From NCBI GenBank assembly GCA_019118885.1, contig DWYB01000026.1, positions 1-64,000 on the forward strand: a stretch of 64,000 bases of DNA, read 5' to 3'. Positions 41,753 to 50,243 of the stretch are shown here, in pieces. How positions within the stretch are numbered: the stretch's first letter is position 1; each line of letters starts with the position of its first letter. The translations under genes and the position numbers were made by a program. The notes under the pieces were generated by a model, which worked only from the letters and a program-made list of their open reading frames with translations, searched no databases and was not told the DNA's origin. Source of the DNA: Candidatus Mediterraneibacter surreyensis. GTDB lineage: Bacteria > Bacillota > Clostridia > Lachnospirales > Lachnospiraceae.

Positions 41753-43369
41753 ATGAAGAAAAGACTGACAGCATTAATTACTACTGTGGCGCTATTATGT
41801 ACGGGAGGAATGACCGGATGTGTTACGGCGGACCCCTCGTCAGATGGAGCGGGCAGAGGAATCACGGTAGCGATCAGCAGCGATACGGGAACAATGGATC
41901 CGGCAGGATCCATCGCTTTGACGTATCTGGCTTACTCGGTGAGCGCTCTTGATGAACTGCTTACCTATGATGAGGATGGTGAGATCGAATACCGGGCAGC
42001 AGAGAGTTATGAAGTAAATAATGACTCAACTGTCTGGACTTTCCACTTAAGAGAGGATGCCCTCTGGTCGGACGGATCCCCGGTGACGTCCGCTGATTTT
42101 CTTAATACCATCACCCGCGCTCTTGACCCGGCCTCCGGCAGCGGATATGCAAATTACCTGTTCCCTATAGAAAATGCGGAAGATATCTATAATGGAGAAG
42201 CAGATATGAGTGCACTGGGCGTGGAGACGCCGGATGACTATACGCTGGTGTTTTATCTGACTGAGCCGTGTGTTTATTTCCTTGATCTTCTGCGTCTTCC
42301 CGTATATACGCCGTCCTGTTCGCAGTATGCTGATTCGGTGGACAGCGGATGGGATAAGGAGGCTGATACAAGCCTGGCAAACGGGCCGTTTTGTCTGGCC
42401 GAATATGTTCCGGATCAGTATTTTGTCCTTGAAAAAAACGAATATTACTGGAATGCGCAAGCCGTCAATCTGGATACGATCACTTATCGGTTCTTTGACG
42501 ATACTCAGTCTATGGCAAATGCCTATGAGGCAGGGGAGGTGGATGTGGCTTCATCCCTTTCGTCTGCAGTCATGGAGGCTTATGAAGGATCCGAGGATCT
42601 CTTTGTGACGGATCAGATAGCCACACGGTATATCTATATGAATTTGAATGTAAAACCGCTTGACGATGTGAGGGTCAGGGAGGCGATCAATCTTGCTATA
42701 GACAGAGAAGACCTCTGCAAGATCGTGGGAAGTGATACGGAACCAACCTATAATCTGGTGGCAAAATACATGAAAGACAAGTCCACGGGAGAGTATTTTG
42801 TCGATGAAGCGGAGCAGCCTTTCGAGGAGAATATACAGCGCGCTCAGGAGCTGTTGGCGCAGGCAGGATATCCCAACGGTGAAGGATTCCCGGAACTTAC
42901 ATACAACTATCCGACTCTGGAAATGGATTCCGATACAGCCCAGGTGATCCAGGAACAGCTGAAAGAGAACTTGAACATCACCGTCAATCTTGAAGCACAG
43001 GAACTTCAGGCAAATTATTCTACCCGCTACTCAGGAAATTTTGATCTGTGCAGGATGAACTGGACGGCGGATTTTGCCGATCCGTATACTTATCTGTCCA
43101 TGCTGCTGTCCAACAGCACCTATAACTGCAGCGGTATTAATGATCCGAAATATGACGCTCTCGTAGAAAAGTCAAATTCAGAAGCGGATCCTGCAAAGCG
43201 TTCATCATTGCTCCATCAGGCTGAGCAGCTCGCAGTAGGCGAACAGTTCTACATTATTCCGCTGTATGCCATGAAGAGCGTAAATCTGGTGGATCCGGAT
43301 ATTACCGGTATCCGGCAGATACCGGCGAGCGGGGCGCTGGAATACCGGTATGCGGATATCAGTGGATAG
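41753..43369 (+). CDS. Opp/Dpp-type ABC substrate-binding lipoprotein
   Basis: A 538-residue SBP_bac_5 protein. Signal peptide with a lipobox TGC (Cys23). LNTITRALDPASGSGYANYLFPIENAEDIYNG and the C-terminal TADFADPYTYLSMLLSNSTYNCSGIND are most like oligopeptide-binding OppA. The gene is the last transporter gene and is followed only 11 bases later by cobU. The ligand could be a peptide or, given that context, a cobalt or nickel complex or a corrinoid precursor; sequence alone does not decide. Confidence 0.88.
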   Translation: MKKRLTALITTVALLCTGGMTGCVTADPSSDGAGRGITVAISSDTGTMDPAGSIALTYLAYSVSALDELLTYDEDGEIEYRAAESYEVNNDSTVWTFHLREDALWSDGSPVTSADFLNTITRALDPASGSGYANYLFPIENAEDIYNGEADMSALGVETPDDYTLVFYLTEPCVYFLDLLRLPVYTPSCSQYADSVDSGWDKEADTSLANGPFCLAEYVPDQYFVLEKNEYYWNAQAVNLDTITYRFFDDTQSMANAYEAGEVDVASSLSSAVMEAYEGSEDLFVTDQIATRYIYMNLNVKPLDDVRVREAINLAIDREDLCKIVGSDTEPTYNLVAKYMKDKSTGEYFVDEAEQPFEENIQRAQELLAQAGYPNGEGFPELTYNYPTLEMDSDTAQVIQEQLKENLNITVNLEAQELQANYSTRYSGNFDLCRMNWTADFADPYTYLSMLLSNSTYNCSGINDPKYDALVEKSNSEADPAKRSSLLHQAEQLAVGEQFYIIPLYAMKSVNLVDPDITGIRQIPASGALEYRYADISG

Positions 43370-43380
43370 AAGGTGATAGA

Positions 43381-44418
43381 ATGATGGAACTGGTCATCGG
43401 AGGCAGCGGAAGCGGAAAATCTGCCTATGCAGAGAAATGCATCTGCAGGCTGCACAGTGAGTCCTGTACGGAAGCTGTGGGCAGGAACAGAGAAACTTCT
43501 CTTTACTATATAGCCGATATGATCCCCTACGGTCGGGAAACTGTGAAAAAGATAGAAGCTCATCGGAAAATGCGCTCAGGCAAAGGATTTGTAACGCTTG
43601 AGTGGTATGTGAATCTGCCGGGAAAACTTACTGACCCGGATGCGCCGGATCTGAAAGGATCCTGCGTTTTGCTGGAGTGCATTTCCAATCTTACAGCCAA
43701 TGAAATGTATGAACCCGACGGCGCGGAAAACACAGGGAAAGATCCCGGGGAAACTATTATGGATGGTGTGCGTATGTTAAAGGACCGATGTGCCCATCTC
43801 GTGGTGGTGACCAACGATGTGTTCCGGGAGTCCGAGCCGGATACGGAAGAAATGTCAGCCTATAAGGAAAATCTGGGAAAGATCAATCGTGCTCTGGCAG
43901 AGATGGCGGATCGGGTGACAGAAGTGGTATACGGGGCGCCGGTCTGCATAAAAACAGGTTCAGATACAGCAGCTGGAACACGGGAACAGATAACAGGAAT
44001 CCGTACAGCGACAGATGTAACGAAAGAGAGAGGAAAGTACAGAATGAAATTTATAACAGGCGGCGCATATCAGGGAAAACTTGATTATGCCAGGAAATTG
44101 TATCCGGACGCAGAATGGGCGGACGGAGCCAGATGCTCTCTTCAGGAGATTCTGTCCTGTAAAGCTGTGAACCACTTTCATCTTTTCGTAAGGAGGTGGA
44201 TTCAGGAAGGCAGGACACATCAGGAGCTGACCAGAGAAATCCTTGAGAAAAACAAAGACCTTATCATCGTGTGTGATGACATCGGATGTGGCCTTGTGCC
44301 TGTGGATGCTTTTGAGAGAGAATACAGAGAAGCCGTCGGCCGTATCTGTACCGAATTTGTAAAGCATGCGGACGAAGTGTATCGCGTGACATGCGGTATT
44401 GGAGAGCGTATCAGTTAG
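43381..44418 (+). CDS. cobU: tandem CobU: adenosylcobinamide kinase / guanylyltransferase with second CobU-like domain
   Basis: A 345-residue protein made of two CobU-type domains. Domain 1 (residues 1-200) has the P-loop GGSGSGKS and ends ADRVTEVVYGAPVCIK, the usual end of CobU. Domain 2 (from Met222, ATG 44044) begins MKFITGGAYQGKLDYA, with an altered P-loop lacking the Ser-Gly pair, continues IIVCDDIGCGLVPVDAFER, and ends ADEVYRVTCGIGERI, which is again the CobU C-terminus. It should phosphorylate and GMP-cap cobinamide. A purine-rich site (GAGAGGAAAG) precedes ATG 44044, so domain 2 may also be made separately. It starts 11 bases after the binding protein. Confidence 0.85.
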   Translation: MMELVIGGSGSGKSAYAEKCICRLHSESCTEAVGRNRETSLYYIADMIPYGRETVKKIEAHRKMRSGKGFVTLEWYVNLPGKLTDPDAPDLKGSCVLLECISNLTANEMYEPDGAENTGKDPGETIMDGVRMLKDRCAHLVVVTNDVFRESEPDTEEMSAYKENLGKINRALAEMADRVTEVVYGAPVCIKTGSDTAAGTREQITGIRTATDVTKERGKYRMKFITGGAYQGKLDYARKLYPDAEWADGARCSLQEILSCKAVNHFHLFVRRWIQEGRTHQELTREILEKNKDLIIVCDDIGCGLVPVDAFEREYREAVGRICTEFVKHADEVYRVTCGIGERIS

Positions 44419-44479
44419 TGAAGATTGGGAGGATCAGATCGTGTTGACCGGATTATATTGACAGCGAAAGGAGACTCAT

Positions 44480-45127
44480 ATGTTAAATGAATTGGAGCAG
44501 GTACTGCCTGCTGATATTGAAAAGAGAAGCTTTGAGATCATTACGGAAGAACTGGGGGACAAAGAACTGCTCCCGGGAACAGAGCCTGTTGTAAAGCGTT
44601 GTATCCATACAAGCGCGGATTTCGACTATGCAGATAATCTTGTGTTTTCTGACAATGTGGTAGAACGTGCATTAAACGCCCTTAGAAACGGCGCTTCCAT
44701 AGTGACGGATACACAGATGGCGAAAGCCGGGATTAACAAGAAACGTCTGGCACAGTACGGGGGAGAAGTCCACTGCTTTATGTCTGACGAGGATGTGGCA
44801 CAGGCGGCTAAGAAGAACGGTACGACCCGGGCAGCGGCATGTATGGACAAGGCGGCAGCCCTGTATCAGACCGGAGAGCAGGACAGAGGGCTGATCTTTG
44901 CCATCGGAAACGCACCCACTGCACTTGTACGTCTCTACGAACTGATCAATGAAGGAAAACTAAATCCTGAGCTGATCATCGGGGCGCCGGTTGGGTTTGT
45001 CAATGTGGTGCAATCGAAAGAATTGATCCTGACGCTGAAAGAAATTCCGTATATCGTTGCGAGAGGACGAAAAGGCGGGAGCAATATCGCAGCGTGCATC
45101 TGTAATTCGCTGCTGTATATGCTTTGA
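44480..45127 (+). CDS. cbiC: precorrin-8X / cobalt-precorrin-8 methylmutase
   Basis: A 215-residue enzyme that migrates the C-11 methyl group to C-12, giving (hydrogeno/cobalt-) cobyrinic acid. The active-site His is His43 in CIHTSADFDYA; DTQMAKAGINKK, FAIGNAPTALVRLYELI and GAPVGFVNVVQSKE are family landmarks, and the enzyme is full length. It is preceded by GAAAGGAG. Other ring-contraction genes (cbiL, H, F, G, D, E/T, J) are not in the window. Confidence 0.95.
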   Translation: MLNELEQVLPADIEKRSFEIITEELGDKELLPGTEPVVKRCIHTSADFDYADNLVFSDNVVERALNALRNGASIVTDTQMAKAGINKKRLAQYGGEVHCFMSDEDVAQAAKKNGTTRAAACMDKAAALYQTGEQDRGLIFAIGNAPTALVRLYELINEGKLNPELIIGAPVGFVNVVQSKELILTLKEIPYIVARGRKGGSNIAACICNSLLYML

Positions 45128-45201
45128 TCCGGCTTTTTGCTGCGTATGTATGGTTTGTATGGTTTCACAAAAAGAATCGATAACGATAACAAGATAAAAT
45201 A

Positions 45202-45246
45202 AAATTTTGGCTATTCTAAAATGACATTTTGGAATAGCCAAAATTT
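45202..45246. repeat. near-perfect 45-bp palindrome upstream of the AAA ATPase promoter
   Basis: The left arm (45202-45223, AAATTTTGGCTATTCTAAAATG) pairs with 45225-45246 at 21 of 22 positions, the exception being a G-T wobble, around a single-base centre. It ends one base before the -35 box of the following gene and could terminate cbiC transcripts or bind a regulator. Confidence 0.7.
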
Positions 45247-45247
45247 A

Positions 45248-45276
45248 TTGACGTAGAGCAAAGAACTGGCTATACT
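45248..45276 (+). promoter_or_regulatory. own promoter of the AAA/DUF4143 ATPase gene
   Basis: -35 TTGACG (45248-45253), 17-base spacer, -10 TATACT (45271-45276). Confidence 0.7.
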
Positions 45277-45347
45277 AAATATATAATTTACTTTAGACAA
45301 ATATTTTCTGGAAAAAGAGATAAAATATCTGTAAAGGAGGGTGAATG

Positions 45348-46631
45348 ATGACATATATCAAAAGAGTGGCAGAAAAAACGTTTTCACAGATATCAAAAAT
45401 GTTTCCGGTACTTTTGTTAACCGGACCGCGTCAGATCGGTAAGACTACTTTACTGCAGAAGCTGTCTGATGAAGAAGGCGATTCGGGAATAAACAGAAAA
45501 TATGTAACTCTGGATGATCCTGATGCAAGATATCTGGCGAAGACAGACCCAGCCTTGTTTCTGCAGAGATATTCACCGCCAGTTCTGATTGACGAGATCC
45601 AATATGCGACAGAATTGCTCCCTTATATCAAAATGAGTGTGGATCGTTCAAGACAAAAAGGCGCTTTCTGGCTTACGGGTTCTCAGGTTTTCAGACTGAT
45701 GAAAAATGTAAGTGAAAGTCTGGCTGGCCGGGTTGGAATTGTGAATCTTCTAGGACTTTCTGATGCTGAAATTTATCAGACTCCAAGCGAACCGTTCTCT
45801 ACCGATCCGGATCGTCTGATGGAGCGTATGACAATTATAAAACCTCGCGGATTGAACGAAATATATGAAAGGATATTTAAAGGTTCCATGCCGGAACTTT
45901 ATGCGAATGACAAGATTGACTGGGAAACCTATTACCGTTCTTATGTCGATACGTATCTTCGGCGTGATATCCGGGAGCTTGCACAAGTTGCCGATGAAAT
46001 GCAGTTTTATAATTTCATGACTGTTGTGGCAGCTCATACATCGAAACCCGTTATATATGAGGAATTGGCAGGAGCTGCGGGAATATCGGCTCCAACTGCG
46101 AAAAAATGGCTGTCCATTCTTGTTTCATCCCACATTGTTGCTCTGGTTCAGCCCTATCACAACAATGTTTTAAAGAGAGTCGTAAAAATGCCGCTGCTTC
46201 ATTTCCTGGATACGGGTCTGGCTGCATATCTTCTTAAATGGGGGAATCCGCAGGCGCTTGAAAAAGGGGCTATGTCAGGTGCGTTTTTTGAGAGTTATGT
46301 ATTTTCGGAAATATATAAAAGTTATCTGAATGCAGGAAAACAACCGCCTTTATATTATTACAGAGATAAAGATCAAAAAGAGATCGATCTCCTAATTTAT
46401 CAAAATGGAATATTATGTCCGGTTGAGATAAAAAAAGCAGCTTCCCCGGGAAAAACGGCGGTTAAGAATTTCCGCGTTTTAGAGCCTCTGAGCAGATCGG
46501 ATACAGGAGAAAAATTTGAAGAGCTGGAGACCTTAAAAGTAGAGATCGGACCGGGAAGCGTAATATGTATGGCGAATGATATCCTGCCTGTAGACCGTAA
46601 AAACTGGTATGTGCCGGCATGGCTGATTTGA
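45348..46631 (+). CDS. ATPase with AAA_14 and DUF4143 domains
   Basis: A 427-residue P-loop ATPase. GPRQIGKTTLL is Walker A, SPPVLIDEIQYATEL Walker B, and FWLTGSQVFRLMKNVSESLAGRVG the sensor block. The C-terminal DUF4143 domain (residues about 220-420) includes a winged-helix stretch YEELAGAAGISAPTAKKWLSIL and the PD-(D/E)XK-like core DLLIYQNGILCPVEIKKA. These proteins are frequent accessory genes of anaerobes, and their role (possibly DNA-related or toxin-antitoxin-like) is not settled. The gene lies between two corrinoid genes with its own promoter and a palindrome in front, so it looks like an insertion into that block. AAAGGAGG precedes the start. Confidence 0.88.
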   Translation: MTYIKRVAEKTFSQISKMFPVLLLTGPRQIGKTTLLQKLSDEEGDSGINRKYVTLDDPDARYLAKTDPALFLQRYSPPVLIDEIQYATELLPYIKMSVDRSRQKGAFWLTGSQVFRLMKNVSESLAGRVGIVNLLGLSDAEIYQTPSEPFSTDPDRLMERMTIIKPRGLNEIYERIFKGSMPELYANDKIDWETYYRSYVDTYLRRDIRELAQVADEMQFYNFMTVVAAHTSKPVIYEELAGAAGISAPTAKKWLSILVSSHIVALVQPYHNNVLKRVVKMPLLHFLDTGLAAYLLKWGNPQALEKGAMSGAFFESYVFSEIYKSYLNAGKQPPLYYYRDKDQKEIDLLIYQNGILCPVEIKKAASPGKTAVKNFRVLEPLSRSDTGEKFEELETLKVEIGPGSVICMANDILPVDRKNWYVPAWLI

Positions 46632-46645
46632 ATGGAGCAGAAAAG

Positions 46646-47098
46646 ATGGAAAGACCTTATTTCCCAATGTTTATAGACCTTACGGATAAAAAGATATTGG
46701 TTGCAGGGGGCGGAACGATCGCTCTGCGCCGTGTCAGGACGCTGCTTAAGTTTGGGACGGATATTCATGTAATCGCGCCGGAACTCTGTGAAGAACTGAC
46801 ACAGATGGAAGAAGAAGGGAAGATCACGGCAGAGCATAGAGAATACCGCACCGGGGATATCGACGACTCTCAGATCGTTCTGGCGACTACGGACGACCAT
46901 GAGGTAAACCGAAAGATATGGGAAGAGTGCCGGGCTGCCGGTATCATAGTAAATGCAGCGGATGATAAAGAACTGTGCGATTTCTATTTCCCGTCAGTGG
47001 TGATGACGGATGATACTGTGATCGGGATTAACTGCGGGGGTATGAATCATGCAAAAGTAAAAGAGACGCGGATAAAAATAGAGAAGGCGGTCAGATAG
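46646..47098 (+). CDS. precorrin-2 dehydrogenase / sirohydrochlorin ferrochelatase-type (Met8/CysG N-domain)
   Basis: A 150-residue protein with an N-terminal Rossmann fold (KKILVAGGGTIALRRVRTLLKFG) that oxidises precorrin-2 to sirohydrochlorin with NAD+, then VLATTDDHEVNRKIWEECRAAGIIVNAADDKELCDFYFP, typical of CysG/Met8. It is shorter than full Met8 and so lacks most of the C-terminal dimer/chelatase part; oxidase-only forms of this size are common in Clostridia. ATG 46646 has GGAG 7 bases upstream; ATG 46619 would overlap the ATPase gene. It fits the corrinoid block (cbiC upstream), interrupted by the ATPase gene. Confidence 0.88.
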   Translation: MERPYFPMFIDLTDKKILVAGGGTIALRRVRTLLKFGTDIHVIAPELCEELTQMEEEGKITAEHREYRTGDIDDSQIVLATTDDHEVNRKIWEECRAAGIIVNAADDKELCDFYFPSVVMTDDTVIGINCGGMNHAKVKETRIKIEKAVR

Positions 47099-47132
47099 AT
47101 GGCTGAACTACTGCATAAATATAAATAAATGA

Positions 47133-47161
47133 TTGCCAAAACTTTATATTTTGTTTATAAT
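47133..47161 (+). promoter_or_regulatory. sigma-A promoter of the symporter gene
   Basis: -35 TTGCCA (47133-47138), 17-base spacer, -10 TATAAT (47156-47161), with a leader of about 110 bases before ATG 47278. Confidence 0.8.
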
Positions 47162-47277
47162 TAGTCCCATATTGTGTCTTGGGATACTTCTGACCCCGTT
47201 GTGGCAGCATGGTTTACGAGGCACAGAGAAAAAGATGCCGGATATTCCGGTATCGTACACAGAAAGGACTATATGGA

Positions 47278-48837
47278 ATGGGAGATACTTTACAGATTCT
47301 GACTGCCATGATCATCTATATGGCGGCGGTTATCATTATTGGTATTACATTTGCAAGAAAAGCGAATGCCAGTTCAGACGCTTATTTCCTCGGAGGGAGA
47401 AGTCTCGGCCCGTGGGTGACGGCTATGAGCGCGGAGGCGTCGGACATGTCCGGATGGCTCCTCATGGGTCTGCCGGGTGTGGCGTACTGGTGCGGTATTG
47501 CAGACGCGGCATGGACAGCTATCGGTCTGGCAGCAGGTACATACATCAACTGGCTGATCGTATCCAAGCGTCTGCGCCGTTACAGTGAGAAAGCAGGAAA
47601 TGCGATCACACTGCCGGAATATTTTTCCAACCGTTTTCATGAGAAAAAGAAAGTGATCATGACGATCGCGGCAGTGTTTATCCTGATCTTCTTTACCGTG
47701 TATGCGGCAAGCTGTCTTGTGACATGCGGCAAGCTTTTCTCTACATTATTCGGTATGCCGTACATTCCGATGATGATCGTGGGCGCGGTGTTCGTACTGA
47801 TTTATACGATCATCGGGGGCTTCCTTGCGGAGAGCGCTTCGGATTTTATGCAGGCGATCGTTATGATAGTAGCGCTCGCTGTGATCGTTCTTGTAGGAAC
47901 ATACTCGGCAGGAGGCCTTGGCGCGGTGATTGACAATGTGAAAGACATCCCGGGATTTCTTGAATTCTTCGGCATGGCGACACCCCAGACTGTAGATGGT
48001 GTACAGCAGGCTGCAAACGGGGTTCCTCTGTTCGGTGAGGCTGCTCCTTACGGGATTATTTCTGTCGTATCCATGCTGGCATGGGGACTTGGATACTTCG
48101 GAGTTCCGCAGGTGCTTCTAAGATTTATGGCGATCCGTCATGAAGACGAGCTCACCCGCTCCCGCCGTATTGCGACGGTATGGGTGTTGATCTCACTTAC
48201 GATCGCCGTATTTATCGGTGTAATGGGACGTGCGCTTTATCCGACGGCGCTGACCACCTCTTCAGATGCAGAGAATGTGTTTATTCTGCTGTCCACAAAC
48301 CTGCTTCCGCCGCTGATTGCCGGTTTTGTGATGGCGGGAATCCTTGCGGCAACGATTAGTTCCTCGGATTCTTATCTGCTGATTGCGGCGTCCGCGTTTG
48401 CAAAGAACATCTATCAGGGCCTGTTTCGTAAGAAAGCGTCCGATAGGGAAGTGCTCAACATCTCAAGGCTGACACTGCTCCTGATTGCGGTTGTGGCAAT
48501 CATTATCGCACTGGATGAAAATAGTGTTATCTTTACAATCGTAAGCTTTGCCTGGGCCGGATTCGGCGCTACGTTCGGGCCGCTGATGCTATTCAGCCTG
48601 TTCTGGAAGAGAACTACAAGAGCCGGTGCGATTGCCGGTATGCTTGGCGGCGCCGGAATGGTATTTGTCTGGAACCTGCTTGTACGTCCGCTGGGCGGTA
48701 TCTGGGATATCTACGAACTGCTTCCGGCATTTATCTTTTCCTGCCTGTGCATCGTAGTGGTATCTCTGTTGTCACCGAAGCCGTCAGAGGAGATGGAGAG
48801 AGAATTTGAAGAAGTAAAAGCGATGGGAAGAAAATAA
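47278..48837 (+). CDS. putP: sodium:solute symporter, PutP type
   Basis: A 519-residue SSS-family transporter with about 13 helices. YFLGGRSLGPWVTAMSAEASDMSGWLLMGLPG is the PutP signature in helix 2; the Na+ site Ser/Thr region reads AGILAATISSSDSYLLIAASAFAKNI in helix 8/9. Proline is the expected substrate, but close paralogues carry other amino or organic acids. ATG 47278 (AAAGGA about 9 bases upstream) is preferred over the frame opening at 47209. A strong terminator follows. Confidence 0.9.
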   Translation: MGDTLQILTAMIIYMAAVIIIGITFARKANASSDAYFLGGRSLGPWVTAMSAEASDMSGWLLMGLPGVAYWCGIADAAWTAIGLAAGTYINWLIVSKRLRRYSEKAGNAITLPEYFSNRFHEKKKVIMTIAAVFILIFFTVYAASCLVTCGKLFSTLFGMPYIPMMIVGAVFVLIYTIIGGFLAESASDFMQAIVMIVALAVIVLVGTYSAGGLGAVIDNVKDIPGFLEFFGMATPQTVDGVQQAANGVPLFGEAAPYGIISVVSMLAWGLGYFGVPQVLLRFMAIRHEDELTRSRRIATVWVLISLTIAVFIGVMGRALYPTALTTSSDAENVFILLSTNLLPPLIAGFVMAGILAATISSSDSYLLIAASAFAKNIYQGLFRKKASDREVLNISRLTLLLIAVVAIIIALDENSVIFTIVSFAWAGFGATFGPLMLFSLFWKRTTRAGAIAGMLGGAGMVFVWNLLVRPLGGIWDIYELLPAFIFSCLCIVVVSLLSPKPSEEMEREFEEVKAMGRK

Positions 48838-48853
48838 ACAAGACCTGATACAG

Positions 48854-48888
48854 GGCAGCAGTTGCGGGAACTGCTGCCTTGTTTTTTT
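48854..48888 (+). terminator. terminator after putP
   Basis: GGCAGCAGTT (48854-48863) pairs perfectly with AACTGCTGCC (48869-48878), followed by TTGTTTTTTT. Confidence 0.9.
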
Positions 48889-49055
48889 GTGCGATAAGAC
48901 CGGCAAGCGGCTGCCGTGCTTGCATGAGCAGACATTTGCCTGGCAACGTACAGCGAACGGCTTTGCCGTGAGCTGCCCGAGGCATCGCGTCCGAAAATTA
49001 TTTTGTAAAAGAGAGACTTCTGATATATTATAAAAAGTAAAGGAGGCTGACAGAT

Positions 49056-50186
49056 ATGGGAAATTACTTGGGAAAAGACATACCAAAGCTGGGATTCGGA
49101 CTGATGCGGCTTCCCATGGACGGCGATGTGATAGATCTTGAGAAGACGAAAGAAATGACAGACTGTTTCCTGGAAGCAGGATTCCGATACTTTGACACAG
49201 CATACGGCTATAATGACGGAGAGTCGGAAAAGGCGGCAAAAGCCGCGCTGGTCGATCGTTACCCGAGGGAGAGTTTCCTGCTTGCCACGAAACTGCCTGC
49301 ATGGGCGGGGGCAAAGAGCAGGGAAGAAGCACAGAGGATGTTCTATACTTCGCTGGAACGGACCGGAGCCGGATATTTTGACTTTTACCTGTTACATAAT
49401 CTGGGCGAGGAGAGAACGCATTTCTTCGATGATTATGGAATATGGGATTTCCTGCAGGAGAAGAAAAAAGAGGGACTGATCCGTCATCTCGGCTTTTCCA
49501 TGCACGACAAAGCCGAGGTGCTTGATCAGATACTGACAGAGCATCCGGAGATGGAGTTCGTTCAGCTGCAGATCAACTATGCGGACTGGGATGATCCGTC
49601 CGTGGAATCGAGAAAATGTTACGAAGTCGCACGGAAACACGGAAAGCCGGTCATCATTATGGAACCGGTCAAAGGCGGTACTCTGGCGAATCCTCCGAAA
49701 GAGGCGGCAGAGCTTTTTAAATCGGCAGATCCGGATGCCTCACCTTCTTCATGGGCAATACGTTTCGCGGCGTCTCTGGACGGGGTGATTACTGTGTTAT
49801 CCGGCATGTCGGATATGCAGCAGATGGAAGACAATATTTCTTATATGAAAGATTTCAGACCGCTTTCTGGAGAAGAACAGAAAGTCATTGAAAAGGCAAG
49901 AGAAATCTTTAACTCCGTGCCGAAAGTTCCGTGTACTGCCTGTGCATACTGTATGAAAGGATGTCCGAAGCACATAGCAATCTACGGGACATTTCAGGCA
50001 GTGAATATTTATAACATGTATAATGACCTGCCGGGAGCAAAGCACAAATATGAATGGAACACTGCCGGCCACGGCTGGGGCAGGGCTTCAGAATGTATTC
50101 AGTGCGGAAAATGTGAACAGGTCTGTCCGCAGCATATCCATATCAGAGATGAGCTGAAACGGGCGGCAAAGATTCTGGGAAAATAG
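49056..50186 (+). CDS. aldo/keto reductase with C-terminal 4Fe-4S domain
   Basis: A 376-residue oxidoreductase. The N-terminal AKR barrel shows GFGLMRLPMDG, the catalytic Tyr/Lys/His set around RYFDTAYGYNDGESEKA, LLATKLPAWAG and YLLHNLG. The C-terminal 80 residues carry two Cys clusters, CTACAYCMKGCPK and CIQCGKCEQVCPQHIHI, each a 4Fe-4S type motif. Such AKR-ferredoxin fusions are common in Clostridia; the substrate is unknown and the Fe-S clusters suggest ferredoxin-linked electron transfer. Ribosome binding site AAAGGAGG. Confidence 0.9.
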   Translation: MGNYLGKDIPKLGFGLMRLPMDGDVIDLEKTKEMTDCFLEAGFRYFDTAYGYNDGESEKAAKAALVDRYPRESFLLATKLPAWAGAKSREEAQRMFYTSLERTGAGYFDFYLLHNLGEERTHFFDDYGIWDFLQEKKKEGLIRHLGFSMHDKAEVLDQILTEHPEMEFVQLQINYADWDDPSVESRKCYEVARKHGKPVIIMEPVKGGTLANPPKEAAELFKSADPDASPSSWAIRFAASLDGVITVLSGMSDMQQMEDNISYMKDFRPLSGEEQKVIEKAREIFNSVPKVPCTACAYCMKGCPKHIAIYGTFQAVNIYNMYNDLPGAKHKYEWNTAGHGWGRASECIQCGKCEQVCPQHIHIRDELKRAAKILGK

Positions 50187-50243
50187 GAAACATATCAAAA
50201 ATCCGGCGCCGCCTGCGGGCCGGAAGAGAAAGGAGAGGTTCTT

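Noticed and set aside
47133..47588. Frame starting with a signal-like hydrophobic stretch upstream of putP
   Set aside because: The hydrophobic part coincides with the AT-rich promoter (TTGCCA-17-TATAAT) and the rest is a shadow of putP.
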